This document shows positions 45,769 through 55,771 of a DNA stretch of 64,000 bases, piece after piece. Every line of letters begins with the position of its first letter. Within the stretch, counting starts at the first letter, position 1. Origin of the DNA: Chitinophagaceae bacterium (GTDB taxonomy: Bacteria; Bacteroidota; Bacteroidia; Chitinophagales; Chitinophagaceae); the NCBI GenBank assembly GCA_024103425.1, contig JAGFIS010000008.1:62001-126000 (forward strand). Reading direction: 5' to 3'. The position numbers and the translations under genes are program-made. The notes below the pieces were generated by a model. It had not been told where the DNA came from. It saw only the letters and a program-made list of their open reading frames with translations, and searched no databases.

Positions 45769-47255
45769 CACTGTAAGTTCCAGCTGACCCCGCCGTCTTT
45801 TTCATCCTTCATCTCTATACCTACTTTTGCGAGCGCATCTCTTATCTTGTCTGAGGTATGAAAATCTCTTTTTGCACGGGCTTCTTTACGGATAGATGCA
45901 AGAAGGTTCATTACGTCTTTAAATGGGCTTTCAACAGCCCACTCGTTTTTAAGGCCTAAAACTTCTTCTATGAAAATATGGAAATCTTTCTTCAGCCGCT
46001 CAATGGTTTCAGCAGACAAAGTGTCACCGGCGATTACCTTATCCTTAATACTATTAATCGTCGGAACGATTTCAAACAAGCCTGCAAGCACTTTTGCTGT
46101 GTTGAAGTCATCGTCCAGATACAAGGGCAGCTCATCCAATTGCTTGTTGATACGCTCGTCGAGTTCTTTATCTGAAGCCTTTGTTCCTTCTGTAAGCGAA
46201 AGGCCTTTCAGATTTTCGTAAGCATCAAACAAACGCTTCAGCCCCTTTTCAGACGCAATTAAAGCATCATTACCAAAGTCGAGTACACTGCGATAATGCG
46301 TTTGAAGTATGAAAAAACGCACCGTCATCGGGCTGTAGGCTTTTTCTAACAACGGATGATTTCCACTGAAGAGTTCGGTAAGGGTAATCACATTATTGTA
46401 ACTCTTACCCATCTTCTTACCATTGATGGTAATCATATTGTTATGCATCCAGTACTTCACAGGTGGATGCCCGTTACAGATAGTACTCTGTGCAATCTCA
46501 CTCTCATGGTGCGGAAACAGTAAGTCCATTCCGCCTCCGTGAATATCAAAATAGCTTCCCAGGTACTTTGTAGCCATGGCAGAACACTCGATGTGCCACC
46601 CGGGGAAACCTTCTCCCCACGGGCTTTTCCACCGCATGATGTGTTTGGGCGGTGCTGCCTTCCACAGGGCAAAGTCTGCTTTATTTCGCTTCTCATCCTG
46701 CGATTCCAACACACGAGTGGTTTCAAGCAGGTCTTCTATTACCCTTCCGCTCAGTTTGCCGTAATCATGCCCCTTGGCATATTTCTCTACATCAAAGTAA
46801 ACGGACCCGTTCACCTCATAGGCGTAACCTTTGGAAATCAGGTCCTCGATCATGGATATCTGCTCTACAATGTGGCCCGTAGCTGTGGGCTCGATTGATG
46901 GCTCCAGCGTATTGAATTTCCGGAATGCCCAGTGGAACATATTGGTATATTTCTGTACCAGTTCCATAGGCTCCAGCTTCTCGAGTAATGCCTTCTTGCT
47001 GATTTTATCTTCTGCTTCACGGCCTTCTTCCTCGAAGTGGCCCGCATCGGTAATATTCCTGACGTATCTTACCTTATAGCCGAGGTGCAACAGATATCTG
47101 TACACCACATCAAAAGTGATATACGGTCGGGCGTGGCCCAGATGGCTCTCTCCGCTCACGGTTGGTCCGCACACATACATCCCCACATAGGGCGGATTTA
47201 TTGGTTCAAACACCTCCTTTTTCCTGCTGTACGAATTATAAATTTCCAACGCCAT
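45768..47255 (-). CDS. cysS: cysteinyl-tRNA synthetase
   Basis: A 495-residue class I synthetase charging tRNA(Cys). Zinc ligands are C29 in YVCGPTV, C224 in WHIECSAM and HH in FPHHESE. The HIGH motif is HLGH (38-41) and KMSKS is KMGKS (281-285). The C-terminal DALR-type helical domain follows. First gene of the minus-strand operon cysS - unknown - glycosylase, with a TATCTTTG promoter box 21 bases upstream. Confidence 0.97.
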   Translation of the reverse strand: MALEIYNSYSRKKEVFEPINPPYVGMYVCGPTVSGESHLGHARPYITFDVVYRYLLHLGYKVRYVRNITDAGHFEEEGREAEDKISKKALLEKLEPMELVQKYTNMFHWAFRKFNTLEPSIEPTATGHIVEQISMIEDLISKGYAYEVNGSVYFDVEKYAKGHDYGKLSGRVIEDLLETTRVLESQDEKRNKADFALWKAAPPKHIMRWKSPWGEGFPGWHIECSAMATKYLGSYFDIHGGGMDLLFPHHESEIAQSTICNGHPPVKYWMHNNMITINGKKMGKSYNNVITLTELFSGNHPLLEKAYSPMTVRFFILQTHYRSVLDFGNDALIASEKGLKRLFDAYENLKGLSLTEGTKASDKELDERINKQLDELPLYLDDDFNTAKVLAGLFEIVPTINSIKDKVIAGDTLSAETIERLKKDFHIFIEEVLGLKNEWAVESPFKDVMNLLASIRKEARAKRDFHTSDKIRDALAKVGIEMKDEKDGGVSWNLQ

Positions 47256-47276
47256 ACTTTATCTTTTCCGGTTCGT

Positions 47277-47284
47277 CAAAGATA
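47277..47284 (-). promoter_or_regulatory. TAnnTTTG -7 box for cysS operon
   Basis: TATCTTTG on the minus strand, full consensus, 21 bases before the ATG at 47255. Confidence 0.5.
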
Positions 47285-47337
47285 TTTCTATAATCACAAA
47301 GGGAAATACAATTTTTGCTTCTGCTATTATCCTTCCT

Positions 47338-47378
47338 GAAATAAAAAGAGGCTGCCCTTTTGCATGGCAACCTCTTTT
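47338..47378 (-). terminator. rho-independent terminator of the Sus operon
   Basis: On the minus strand AAAAGAGGTTGCC pairs with GGCAGCCTCTTTT (one G-U), with a T-rich tail. It lies 20 bases after the SusF-like stop. Confidence 0.8.
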
Positions 47379-47397
47379 ATATTATTTCATCAACTTG

Positions 47398-49209
47398 TTA
47401 AATCGGCGTCACGGTATATTTCCAGGTTAGGAAGTTCACATTAATGCGATAGTTACCCGTAGTTCCGGGGGCAGGTGTATTGCTACCCGGCACATCACCA
47501 TCTGCTTTCAGGTCTCCTCCTCCGGCTTGTGTTCCATCGGTAGCTCCGCCGAATTTATGATCCCAGCTGCCATTGACCGGCAAGAACAAATAAGTTCCTC
47601 CTGCTGTTAAATGGATGTCAAGTGTGAACTCTGAACCGCTTATTCTGGTAAACTGCTGGTCAGGTACAGGAACAGGATTATTCCACCATCCCGGTGTTGC
47701 ATCTCCTACGATATACAGATTCTCGGGAACACTATATGGTGTGACTTTATAGGTATTCGTTGCAAAGCTGACCTCTATCTTATACAAGCCCGATGTTGAA
47801 GGTGCGGGTGTATTACTGCCTGGCACTGCCCCGTCTGCCTTTAATATACCACCACCGGCTTCTGTTCCATCGGTAGATCCGCCAAACTTGTGTCCCCAGT
47901 CGCCGTTTACAGGCAGGAATAGGTAGCTGCCTCCCGCATTCAGATTAATAACTATGGCAAACGTCGCTGCATCGATCTTAGTGAATTGTTGAGCAGGTAC
48001 CGCAACCGGATTATCCCATCCGCCGGGTGTCGCATCCCCCACAATGTACAAGTTGTCGGGAACCTGAACAGGAGTAACCGTAAACTTATTCGTCTGGAAG
48101 TTCACGGTAATCTTATACACCCCTGTTGTGGGCGGTGCGGGAGTATTGCTTCCCGGAACCGCATTATCTTTTAATAGAGTAGCACCTCCCGGCTCTGTTC
48201 CGTCGGTAGCACCACCATACTTGTGGCTCCAGTCGCCGTTTACAGGCAGGAATAAATAAGAACCGCCTGCAATCAGCCAAACGTTGATGCTGAAAGAATA
48301 AGCATCGACTCTCGTGAATTGTTGCTGCGGTACAGGAACAGGATTATTCCACCATCCCAGGGTTGCATCCCCTACAATATAAAGGTTATCCGGAATCGGA
48401 ACATAGGTTGTGGTTGTAATGGTAACAACAGCAGACTTCACTAAAGCTGTTGTATACGAATCATCCATATAGCTTACCACTCTGAACTGAAGATCATCGG
48501 TATCACCTCCTGCAACTCCTGCATTAATAGCATATGTATTCAGGTCATTCACACTCATATTACCCGAAGTTGCCGTTCCATAATGCACTACTACAGGACT
48601 CGAGAAATCTCCTCCTGCCTTATCGATCTGTATTGCATAATAAATAGTGTGGTTTCCGTAATTACTGCTGTTCCAGGAAAATGATATCGCGTTACTTGAA
48701 GCCTGCGAAACGCCGAGAACCAGGGGTCCGTTAGTCGACGGAGTTAGAGTAAGCGGTATCAGATAAGGTGTCATCGATACTGACACTACATTAGAAGCAT
48801 AACGCTCATTGTTATTTCCATATGAGGATATAACCCTGATGTTTATAGTGAAAGGGTCTCCCGGATTGAATCCGAAATCGGCCAGCATGTTGTTCAGCTG
48901 CAGGCCGGTAAATGAATACTCAAGAGCTCCTGATACTTCAAACCTTTTAGGCGCGGGAAAATTCTGATCTGCGTCCATCTCCATTACAAACTTCTGGTTT
49001 GACGGATCTGTGGCATACTCGGGATCTGTCCAGTTCAAAGTTAATACCACCTTGTTGGAGTCGGCTGCCGAAGGGGCAATGGTTGTTGTTGAGCTCGACA
49101 ACGTCACCGATTTTCCTTTCTCATAGAATGGAAGCTTTTCTACCTTGGTACAGGCTGCCACAAAGCTCAGAAGAAGGATTGCCGTTAATGATTTTGATAT
49201 AGATTTCAT
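47398..49209 (-). CDS. SusF/SusE-like glucan-binding outer-membrane lipoprotein
   Basis: A 603-residue lipoprotein from the ATG at 49209 (MKSISKSL, lipobox FVAAC). Two N-terminal beta-sandwich domains of SusE type (~20-265) are followed by three tandem ~111-residue modules (272-382, 383-493, 494-603), each starting VPxNLYIVGDATxG and holding NAGGSYLFLPVNG with aromatic residues suited to starch binding. SusE and SusF hold malto-oligosaccharides at the cell surface next to SusC/SusD. Last gene of the operon, with a terminator after it. Confidence 0.87.
   Translation of the reverse strand: MKSISKSLTAILLLSFVAACTKVEKLPFYEKGKSVTLSSSTTTIAPSAADSNKVVLTLNWTDPEYATDPSNQKFVMEMDADQNFPAPKRFEVSGALEYSFTGLQLNNMLADFGFNPGDPFTINIRVISSYGNNNERYASNVVSVSMTPYLIPLTLTPSTNGPLVLGVSQASSNAISFSWNSSNYGNHTIYYAIQIDKAGGDFSSPVVVHYGTATSGNMSVNDLNTYAINAGVAGGDTDDLQFRVVSYMDDSYTTALVKSAVVTITTTTYVPIPDNLYIVGDATLGWWNNPVPVPQQQFTRVDAYSFSINVWLIAGGSYLFLPVNGDWSHKYGGATDGTEPGGATLLKDNAVPGSNTPAPPTTGVYKITVNFQTNKFTVTPVQVPDNLYIVGDATPGGWDNPVAVPAQQFTKIDAATFAIVINLNAGGSYLFLPVNGDWGHKFGGSTDGTEAGGGILKADGAVPGSNTPAPSTSGLYKIEVSFATNTYKVTPYSVPENLYIVGDATPGWWNNPVPVPDQQFTRISGSEFTLDIHLTAGGTYLFLPVNGSWDHKFGGATDGTQAGGGDLKADGDVPGSNTPAPGTTGNYRINVNFLTWKYTVTPI
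47401..48396 (-). repeat. three tandem ~333-base repeats encoding SusF-type modules
   Basis: Codons 494-603, 383-493 and 272-382 encode three homologous modules with period 111 residues (about 333 bases). The identical core words VGDAT, LFLPVNG and PGSNTPAP show recent internal duplication. Confidence 0.85.
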
Positions 49210-49253
49210 CTTAATTCTTTTAAATTTCAATCATATATTTTTTGAGTTGTCTT

Positions 49254-50084
49254 CTACTGTTTGGTGAAGGAATATTTTCCTCTCTGAAAGTCAACAACTA
49301 TTTTGTACATACCGCTCTCTGCCGGCGCTCTTCCGTTTGCTCCGTTAAAGAACAAATCCCCGCTGAATGTTCCGGGCTCACCCGATCCGGGCGTGTCCTG
49401 TACACTCCACTGCTTATCCCACTGGCCAACAACTTCTACAAACTTGTACTCTTTGTCTCCATTTAACTGAATGGTTGTTTCAAAATAGGTCGGGGAGACC
49501 ATTGTAAACTTCAATGTTGACTCGTCCACCGATACGGGGGGCCACCCGCCAAGGGTCGCATCGCCCACGATATACAAATTACCGCTTGCCGGTGGGGTAA
49601 TCTTCGGCGGTATCGCGTACGGTGCTGCAGAAACCTGGATAACATTTGATGACAGCAACCCGGCTCCACCTGTCAGGAATGCATCTACCCTGATATAAAC
49701 GGTAGATGATACACCTGTAGGCAACTGCAACTGGTTGAGTAAGATATCATTGAACTCACTTTGTTTAAAAATCTTTTCAACGTCTGTTCCTACCGACAGT
49801 ACTTTCATATCCGGACTGTTGAAGCTGCTGCTTTTATCAACCAGGATGTTATAATTTACATCGATAGAATTAGCTCCTGTATTAAATTTGTATTCGGGGT
49901 TAGTCCATCGTAGTGTAAACGCCGGATTATTCTGTGTTGCGAAGGATAGAGGAATCGTCGTGGCACTGGTGCTCAATACAGGATTCGTGCCCCCTTCATA
50001 AATTACCCTATACCCCTCCTTCTCACACGACCCCAGCAGGAAGACTGCGGCAAGGCTTAGTAAAACTTTGAAACTCTTTTTCAT
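49254..50084 (-). CDS. SusE-like outer-membrane lipoprotein
   Basis: A 276-residue lipoprotein (FLLGSC, C20). The N-terminal SusE domain (~25-160, FTLRWTNPEYKF, YNILVDKSSSF) is followed by one starch-binding module (~168-276, NLYIVGDATLGGWPP, MYKIVVDFQRGKYSF) of the same type that is tripled in the neighbouring protein. It should bind glucan at the cell surface with SusD and SusF. 18 bases after susD-like and 44 bases before the SusF-like gene, in the operon. Confidence 0.87.
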   Translation of the reverse strand: MKKSFKVLLSLAAVFLLGSCEKEGYRVIYEGGTNPVLSTSATTIPLSFATQNNPAFTLRWTNPEYKFNTGANSIDVNYNILVDKSSSFNSPDMKVLSVGTDVEKIFKQSEFNDILLNQLQLPTGVSSTVYIRVDAFLTGGAGLLSSNVIQVSAAPYAIPPKITPPASGNLYIVGDATLGGWPPVSVDESTLKFTMVSPTYFETTIQLNGDKEYKFVEVVGQWDKQWSVQDTPGSGEPGTFSGDLFFNGANGRAPAESGMYKIVVDFQRGKYSFTKQ

Positions 50085-50102
50085 ACTAATTAGTTTTATA
50101 TT

Positions 50103-51683
50103 TTAATAGTTGGGGTTTTGATCAAGATTGGGATTGGCAGCAACATCTTTCAATGGCAACGGATACAGATTGCGGTAATCCGCTACTGCCGTACCCGATT
50201 TAACACCACCTTTCCACGGCCACAGATAACTATTAGTGGTAAACTTGCCATAACGTATCAAATCTGATCTCCTGTACCCTTCCCAATACAATTCACGCGC
50301 TCTTTCGTCCAGGATAAAATCCAGGGTTAAATCTCCCTGATTTATATTTCCGGAATTATCTCCATAAGCCCTTTGTCTCAAAGCGTTGATATACCCTAAT
50401 GCCGTTGCATTATCACCGCCTGTACCTCCGCGAAGAACTGCTTCCGCATAGATCAGGTAGATTTCACCCAGTCTGAAGATGGGAATATCAATATCAGAGA
50501 AGTCCAGGCTCTTTCCAACAGTGCCGTCTCTCTTCAAATTGCGGAATTTGTACACAGCAAAGCCATCGGTGAACACCGACTGGTCATCGATATCAATATT
50601 CTGACCTGCTGTATAGAATTGTGCTCTTTTATCTGCATCACCGGTATAATCAGGGAAAAGATTAGGAATGTTCCTGGTTGTCCTTAATCCGGCCCATCCG
50701 CCTCCTACTCCATAGTCGTTAGCATTCATACTGCCGCCAACTGATGCGTGTGTTAGATAGGTGGAGCCCCCGTAGTTCTTTGTATTCAGGCCATCATAGT
50801 TGATTGTCAGAATGAACTCGTCGGTATTCTTATCATTGTCTGCCAGCATTAACCATCTGTAATCCGGAGTCAGAGAGTAGCCGGCACTAATTACTTTATT
50901 CGCATAAGTAATGGCATCGGAATAACGTTCTTGCCCTGTGTACACTTTTGCATTCAGATAAACCCTTGCCAGCAATGCCCATGCAGCAGCCCTGTCAGCC
51001 CGGCCGTATTCATTAGACCTGGCATTCGGCAGTGTGTTTTCCAGGTCCTTCAATTCTGATTCAACATAGTTGAACAGGTCTGATCTGGATATCTGTACCG
51101 GAATGTCGCCGATGTTGTCTTTCTCAGTGACAAAGGGAGGATTGCCAAACAAATCCATCAGCACCCAGTATTGATAAGCACGAAGGAACCGCGCCTCTTG
51201 GGCATAGCCCTTGATTTTTTCTGCATCCGCTCCTTTGATTCCCCGAGAGCTCAGCTTTTCATCTGTTGACTGCCTGATGAAATCGTTTGCCAGAGAAATC
51301 TGATACAGCGACCTGTAATAAAGACCGGTAAGGAACGGGTTGCTGGCAGTCCAGTTCATGTTGTGGAAATCCTGAATTCCGGCATCCCCCCAGGAAACGA
51401 CAGCTTCGTCTGTACTTAACTCCTGTGCGTTCCAAAACAGACGGAAGAAGTCGGAAGTACCCGGGTCAATTCCCTGAATATCACCACTTCCTTCTCCGTT
51501 GTTACCCGTCATTGCAAAAGAACCATACACTTTTGTAAAGGCCTGCATATAACCTTCCGGCGTGCTGTAAACCTCTTCGGCCGTCTTCGCGTTGGTGGGC
51601 GTACGGTCTAAATCTTTCGTACATCCCGCCAAAAACGAAATGGAAATTATCGCACTAAAAAGATATGCTATTGTATGTCTCAT
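50103..51683 (-). CDS. SusD/RagB family nutrient-binding lipoprotein
   Basis: A 526-residue outer-membrane lipoprotein (FLAGC, C21). The TPR-rich SusD fold is recognised from AYLFSAI... start, the NDFIRQST region, YAQEARFLRAYQYWVLMDLFGNPPFV, AAAWALLARVYLNAKVY and the C-terminal DERARELYWEGYRRSDLIRYGKF. It forms the lid on the SusC barrel and captures oligosaccharide. 22 bases downstream of susC-like, in the expected order C-D-E-F. Specificity for alpha-glucan is inferred from the nearby GH13 and the SusE/F modules. Confidence 0.95.
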   Translation of the reverse strand: MRHTIAYLFSAIISISFLAGCTKDLDRTPTNAKTAEEVYSTPEGYMQAFTKVYGSFAMTGNNGEGSGDIQGIDPGTSDFFRLFWNAQELSTDEAVVSWGDAGIQDFHNMNWTASNPFLTGLYYRSLYQISLANDFIRQSTDEKLSSRGIKGADAEKIKGYAQEARFLRAYQYWVLMDLFGNPPFVTEKDNIGDIPVQISRSDLFNYVESELKDLENTLPNARSNEYGRADRAAAWALLARVYLNAKVYTGQERYSDAITYANKVISAGYSLTPDYRWLMLADNDKNTDEFILTINYDGLNTKNYGGSTYLTHASVGGSMNANDYGVGGGWAGLRTTRNIPNLFPDYTGDADKRAQFYTAGQNIDIDDQSVFTDGFAVYKFRNLKRDGTVGKSLDFSDIDIPIFRLGEIYLIYAEAVLRGGTGGDNATALGYINALRQRAYGDNSGNINQGDLTLDFILDERARELYWEGYRRSDLIRYGKFTTNSYLWPWKGGVKSGTAVADYRNLYPLPLKDVAANPNLDQNPNY

Positions 51684-51705
51684 TATCTTCTGTTTTATAA
51701 TTCGT

Positions 51706-54696
51706 TTAGAAATTTAGATTTAAACCAAGACTCATTGTTCTCGGACGCGGATACAAATTGTTGTCAATACCACCTTGTACCTCAGGATCTAATCCGATAT
51801 AATTTGTAATCGTGAACACATTCTGCAAATTCGCATTCAGCGTCAGCGAAGACTTAGATCTGAATACATTCCTGAAAGTGTAGTTCATATAAAGGTTATC
51901 CATCTTCAGGAATGAAGCATTCTGAACATAATGATCAGACAGGAAGAACCTGTCGCCGGAACCTGATACCAGGAAATATGAAATACTGTTAGTCAGATAC
52001 CCGAGCGGGTTCAGAATGTTTTTAAGGTTGGTGCTGGCTGTTATGTTGTTATTATAAACATAGTTGCCAATGCTTGCCCTCATTACAAACCCAACATTGA
52101 AATTCTTGCGGATGTTTACGTTGGTGCTTGCGCCGAACAAATATTGTGGATCAACCGACTGATATTGGTATAAGTCAGACTGGTTGATTTTTCCGTCTCT
52201 GTTTAAATCAGCATACAGGCCGTCAATCGGCAGGCCGTCGCTTCCGTAAACCTGGCGATAAACATAGAACGATCCTCTCGGTAAGCCCACAGAGTTGATC
52301 AGGATGGTGTTACCTGTACCGCCCGAGATACCTCCGTAAATGTTACCGGGGAATCCCGGTGTGGGAACCGCTGTAAGGTTGGTGATTTCGTTCTTGTTGT
52401 AAGTACCGTTTAATGCCAGATCCCAAACAACATCGTTGTTCTTCACGGGCTGCAGGTTGAGCGATACCTCAATACCTTTGTTTTCCATCGATCCCACATT
52501 CGCAATGATCTCGTTAGAGAAGTTACTTCCTGCAGGCTGATTAATCATATTCAGCAGGTCTGTTGTCTTTTTATAGTACAGATCGATAGCACCGGAAATT
52601 CTGTTATCCAGAAATCCGAAATCCAAACCAACGTTCGAGGTGGCTGTTTTCTCCCATGTACGCTGCGGGTAAAAACCACCCGGTGCATACATATGATAGA
52701 AAGTATTACCCAGCTGATATTGCGATTCGTTACTGCTGAATCCGTAGAAGGAGGTATAGTCGTAGTAACCGATTCCTTCCTGTTGTCCTGTAAGACCATA
52801 ACCCAATCTCAGCTTCAGGGCACTCACCACTTTTGAATTATCCAGGAAGCTTTCATTCTTAATATTCCATGCTACTGCTCCCGACGGGAACACACCCCAG
52901 CGCTGATCTTTTGCAAACCTTGAGGAGCCATCTGTACGGATTGTTCCGGTCAACAGGTAACGGTTCTTAATATTGATGTTTGCCCTGCCGTAGTAAGACA
53001 TTAAAGTGTAACGAGGGGAGTCAATAGCGAAAGTAGGCTCGCTCATTACAAACCCATCAGATGTCAAATCAGGGAAACTATGGCTGATGGTCAGGAAGTC
53101 CTGGTATGCATAACCACCCACAACTTCAACACGTGTATCTATATTTGATATGTCTTTTGAATAATTCAGATAAGCTTCCAGCAGTTTATCCTGGCGCTCC
53201 TGCTGATATTTATTGTCTACACCGCTGTGCAGCTTATCAGGAGATCTTTTGTATGCCTGAGCCGCATTAGGATCTACCTTCACTGTACCGCGTCCCCATG
53301 CGTAGTCGTAACCCACGTTCAGGAAGGCGTGTAAGTCGGGGAGGAAATGTACCTTATAATCCAACAGTGCATTACCAATTGTTCTCTTTACGTTGCTGTT
53401 ATTGTGATAATCCATCAGTAACCCAACAGGGTTCCTCGGAGACAATGCCCTCAAACCATCGGCGGATGAAGGGTCTGTCCACTCCCAATATCCGTTGTAC
53501 GCGCTATTGTCAGAGCGAATTGGTTTGGTTGGGTCAAAATAAACCGCAGCACCGATTGCGCCTGTATTTGCAAACCGCGACTCTGAGATCGTTCCTTTCA
53601 AACTGATATCTATCTTCAAGTGATCATCAAACAACTTCGGAGAAACATTTACTAAAGCACTGTACCTGTCTAATTTTCCGGTCTTCAGAACTCCCTGCTG
53701 ATCTAAAAATCCAAACGAAACACGATAGGGTATTTTACCCAACCCACCCGAAACACTCAGGTTGTTATCGGTTGCAAGGGCTGTCTGATATATCGCATCC
53801 TGCCAGTTAGTATTAGCTGTGCCCAACAAGTTGATCTGAGCGGGAGTGCCGTATTTGTGAACCAATGCCCTGTAATCGTCTGCTGTAAACACATTTACGC
53901 CTCTTGCGATTTCTGAAACAGAGAATGTAGAGTTGAAGTTGAACTTCGCTTTACCGCCCGGTCTTCCGGTCTTGGTGGTAATCAGGATAACACCGTTAGA
54001 TGCACGGCTACCATAAATAGCCGTTGCTGAAGCGTCTTTTAAAACAGTGAAAGACTCAATATCATCCGGGTTAATCATTCCCAGCGCATTTGGCGACCCC
54101 GCGATGCCACTATTGCTTAAAGGCACACCATCGATAACAATCAACGGATCGTTTGATGCGTTCAGCGAAGCGCCGCCCCTGATGCGGATTGTGCTTCCCG
54201 CTCCCGGTGCACCGCCATTACTGGTAATCTGTACACCCGCCACCTTCCCGGAGATCAGTTGTTCCGGTGTAGTGATCTGTCCGCTCTGGAAGTCACTTGA
54301 AGAAACCTGGGTGATAGATCCCGTCAGGTCTTTCTTCTTAACGGTACCGTAACCAATGCTAATCACAACATCAGACAGCGTTTCTACCAGAGGCTGCAAT
54401 GTCACATCCAGGATGCTTTCGCCCGCAACCGGAACTGTCCTGGTCTCGTAGCTCACAGAAGTAAACATCAGCACAGCATCCGGTGAGGCCGTGATGGTGT
54501 AGCTTCCGTCTGCAGCAGTCTGTGTTGCAGTGGTTGTTCCGGCAACAGTGACGGTTACACTCTGTATGGGCTGTCCGGTCGTCGCGTCTGTAACGTGCCC
54601 GGTTATTTTATTCTGTCCGAATGCCGTTATTGTAAACAACATAGACAGCGTTACAAAAAGGAATCTGTAACTCTTACGTATTCTACCCTTTCTCAT
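51706..54696 (-). CDS. SusC/RagA family TonB-linked outer-membrane importer
   Basis: A 996-residue receptor: signal peptide (1-28), CarboxypepD-like domain (30-102), TonB-box region (~108-113) followed by IGYGTVKKKDLTGSI, plug (125-230, QLISGKVAGVQI, IRIRGGASLNASNDPLIVIDG), and barrel ending in MSLGLNLNF. It imports oligosaccharide with TonB energy and SusD. First gene of the Sus operon, with a 142-base leader from the operator at 54839-54855. Length is normal for SusC. Confidence 0.96.
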   Translation of the reverse strand: MRKGRIRKSYRFLFVTLSMLFTITAFGQNKITGHVTDATTGQPIQSVTVTVAGTTTATQTAADGSYTITASPDAVLMFTSVSYETRTVPVAGESILDVTLQPLVETLSDVVISIGYGTVKKKDLTGSITQVSSSDFQSGQITTPEQLISGKVAGVQITSNGGAPGAGSTIRIRGGASLNASNDPLIVIDGVPLSNSGIAGSPNALGMINPDDIESFTVLKDASATAIYGSRASNGVILITTKTGRPGGKAKFNFNSTFSVSEIARGVNVFTADDYRALVHKYGTPAQINLLGTANTNWQDAIYQTALATDNNLSVSGGLGKIPYRVSFGFLDQQGVLKTGKLDRYSALVNVSPKLFDDHLKIDISLKGTISESRFANTGAIGAAVYFDPTKPIRSDNSAYNGYWEWTDPSSADGLRALSPRNPVGLLMDYHNNSNVKRTIGNALLDYKVHFLPDLHAFLNVGYDYAWGRGTVKVDPNAAQAYKRSPDKLHSGVDNKYQQERQDKLLEAYLNYSKDISNIDTRVEVVGGYAYQDFLTISHSFPDLTSDGFVMSEPTFAIDSPRYTLMSYYGRANINIKNRYLLTGTIRTDGSSRFAKDQRWGVFPSGAVAWNIKNESFLDNSKVVSALKLRLGYGLTGQQEGIGYYDYTSFYGFSSNESQYQLGNTFYHMYAPGGFYPQRTWEKTATSNVGLDFGFLDNRISGAIDLYYKKTTDLLNMINQPAGSNFSNEIIANVGSMENKGIEVSLNLQPVKNNDVVWDLALNGTYNKNEITNLTAVPTPGFPGNIYGGISGGTGNTILINSVGLPRGSFYVYRQVYGSDGLPIDGLYADLNRDGKINQSDLYQYQSVDPQYLFGASTNVNIRKNFNVGFVMRASIGNYVYNNNITASTNLKNILNPLGYLTNSISYFLVSGSGDRFFLSDHYVQNASFLKMDNLYMNYTFRNVFRSKSSLTLNANLQNVFTITNYIGLDPEVQGGIDNNLYPRPRTMSLGLNLNF

Positions 54697-55009
54697 AAAA
54701 CCGATTATTTATTTTTATTGTTGTTGAAGTAGTATATGTCTTATTCTTTCTGTTTTATTTTTAACCCCGATAAATGACGGGTTGTTTCACAGGTCCGGAA
54801 AATCGATGTGTGTATCAGCTGTTGAACCTTTCTCCAAATGTGTAAATTGTACACAAATTAAACTATTTTTTTAAATTCCGACTCTTTCTGTCAAATTTTT
54901 TCTGCTGCCCTTCTTGTGTTCTGAAACCTCCGGCCTTCCCTATAAAGACAAAAATTGTTTCAAATTGCTGCATGTTATTTTACCATACAGCCTGCGATTT
55001 CTCTCCCCG
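54697..55009. other. intergenic control region of the Sus operon
   Basis: A 313-base gap between susC-like and the Nudix regulator gene, without a gene. It holds the TGTGTA...TACACA operator (54839-54855) and a long A/T-rich leader of susC. The part from 54870 to 55009 is the 3' side of the regulator gene, and I see nothing else in it. Confidence 0.6.
54839..54855 (-). promoter_or_regulatory. inverted repeat, candidate operator of the Nudix-type regulator (susC promoter)
   Basis: TGTGTA-N5-TACACA. The 12 bases AATGTGTAAATT at 54837-54848 are identical to 58919-58930 in front of the amylase gene. On the minus strand the repeat runs directly into CACATTTG, a near -7 box, so a bound protein would block RNA polymerase. 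Confidence 0.6.
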
Positions 55010-55753
55010 TCAGAAGTCAATCCCTGCCCATATCTTCTTTTTCTTCTCGTATTTCTCAAAATCAAATTTATACAGCTTGCCTGGCCTGTGTGGTACATTC
55101 TTTTCGTCTTCTCCTGTATCTACCAGAAAATCCATACTGAAGAACTTCTTCCTGAAATTCCTGCGGTCCAGTTTCTTATTCAGAATCGCCTCATAAAGGT
55201 TCTGTAACTCCCGCAACGAGAACTTCTTAGGAAGAAGGTTGAATCCAAGAGGATGCTCCTGTACTCTCTTCTGCAGCCATCTGTAACAAGTTTCAAAAAT
55301 CTGCTTATGATCGAAGCCCAACTCCTTATCTTCCAGACTATCCACACTATGCCAGTGCAGTTCGTTATCGTGAATCTGTAGCTGATGGTTTTGAACATTA
55401 ATCAAAGAGCAGTATGCTACCGTAACAACCCTGCCTGCAGGGTGACGGCCTACCTCACCGAATGTTTTAACCTGCTCCAGATATACATCTCTCATGCCTG
55501 TCCTCTGCTTCAAAACACGATAAGCTGCAGAGTCGAGGTCTTCGTCGGGCTTCACAAGGTCTCCCAACAATGTCCATTTACCCTTGTACTTCTTCAGGTC
55601 TGACCTGATTAATAAAACCTTCAGGGTGTTCTCGTCAAAACCAAAGATTACACAGTCAACAGAAATGGCAATCTTATTAATACTCTCCACTTCTGTCTGC
55701 AATCCTTTCAGGGTCTTTTCGACTGTCATCGTTGGTTTTGTTTTGATCGCCAT
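55010..55753 (-). CDS. NrtR/AraR-type transcriptional regulator with degenerate Nudix domain
   Basis: A 247-residue protein. The N-terminal Nudix fold (~25-160) has SVDCVIFGFDENTLKVLLI and GRVVTVAYCSL. Its Nudix box (64-87, GDLVKPDEDLDSAAYRVLKQRTGM) has lost the Arg-Glu and Glu-Glu catalytic residues, so it should bind but not hydrolyse its ligand. The C-terminal winged helix (~175-247) has FSLRELQNLYEAILNKKLDRRNFRKKF. Relatives regulate NAD synthesis (NrtR) or arabinose use (AraR in Bacteroides). Placed between the Sus operon and the amylase, it is probably their regulator, sensing a sugar or sugar phosphate. Confidence 0.87.
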   Translation of the reverse strand: MAIKTKPTMTVEKTLKGLQTEVESINKIAISVDCVIFGFDENTLKVLLIRSDLKKYKGKWTLLGDLVKPDEDLDSAAYRVLKQRTGMRDVYLEQVKTFGEVGRHPAGRVVTVAYCSLINVQNHQLQIHDNELHWHSVDSLEDKELGFDHKQIFETCYRWLQKRVQEHPLGFNLLPKKFSLRELQNLYEAILNKKLDRRNFRKKFFSMDFLVDTGEDEKNVPHRPGKLYKFDFEKYEKKKKIWAGIDF

Positions 55754-55771
55754 CTACCAGCTTGTTTTCAA

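Noticed and set aside
47401..48396. Tandem repeats as a possible CRISPR or satellite array
   Set aside because: The period of about 333 bases is in frame and encodes folded SusF modules; no short repeats with spacers.
55010..55753. Regulator as a controller of NAD synthesis (classic NrtR)
   Set aside because: No NAD biosynthesis genes nearby, and the only matching palindromes in the window precede glucan genes.
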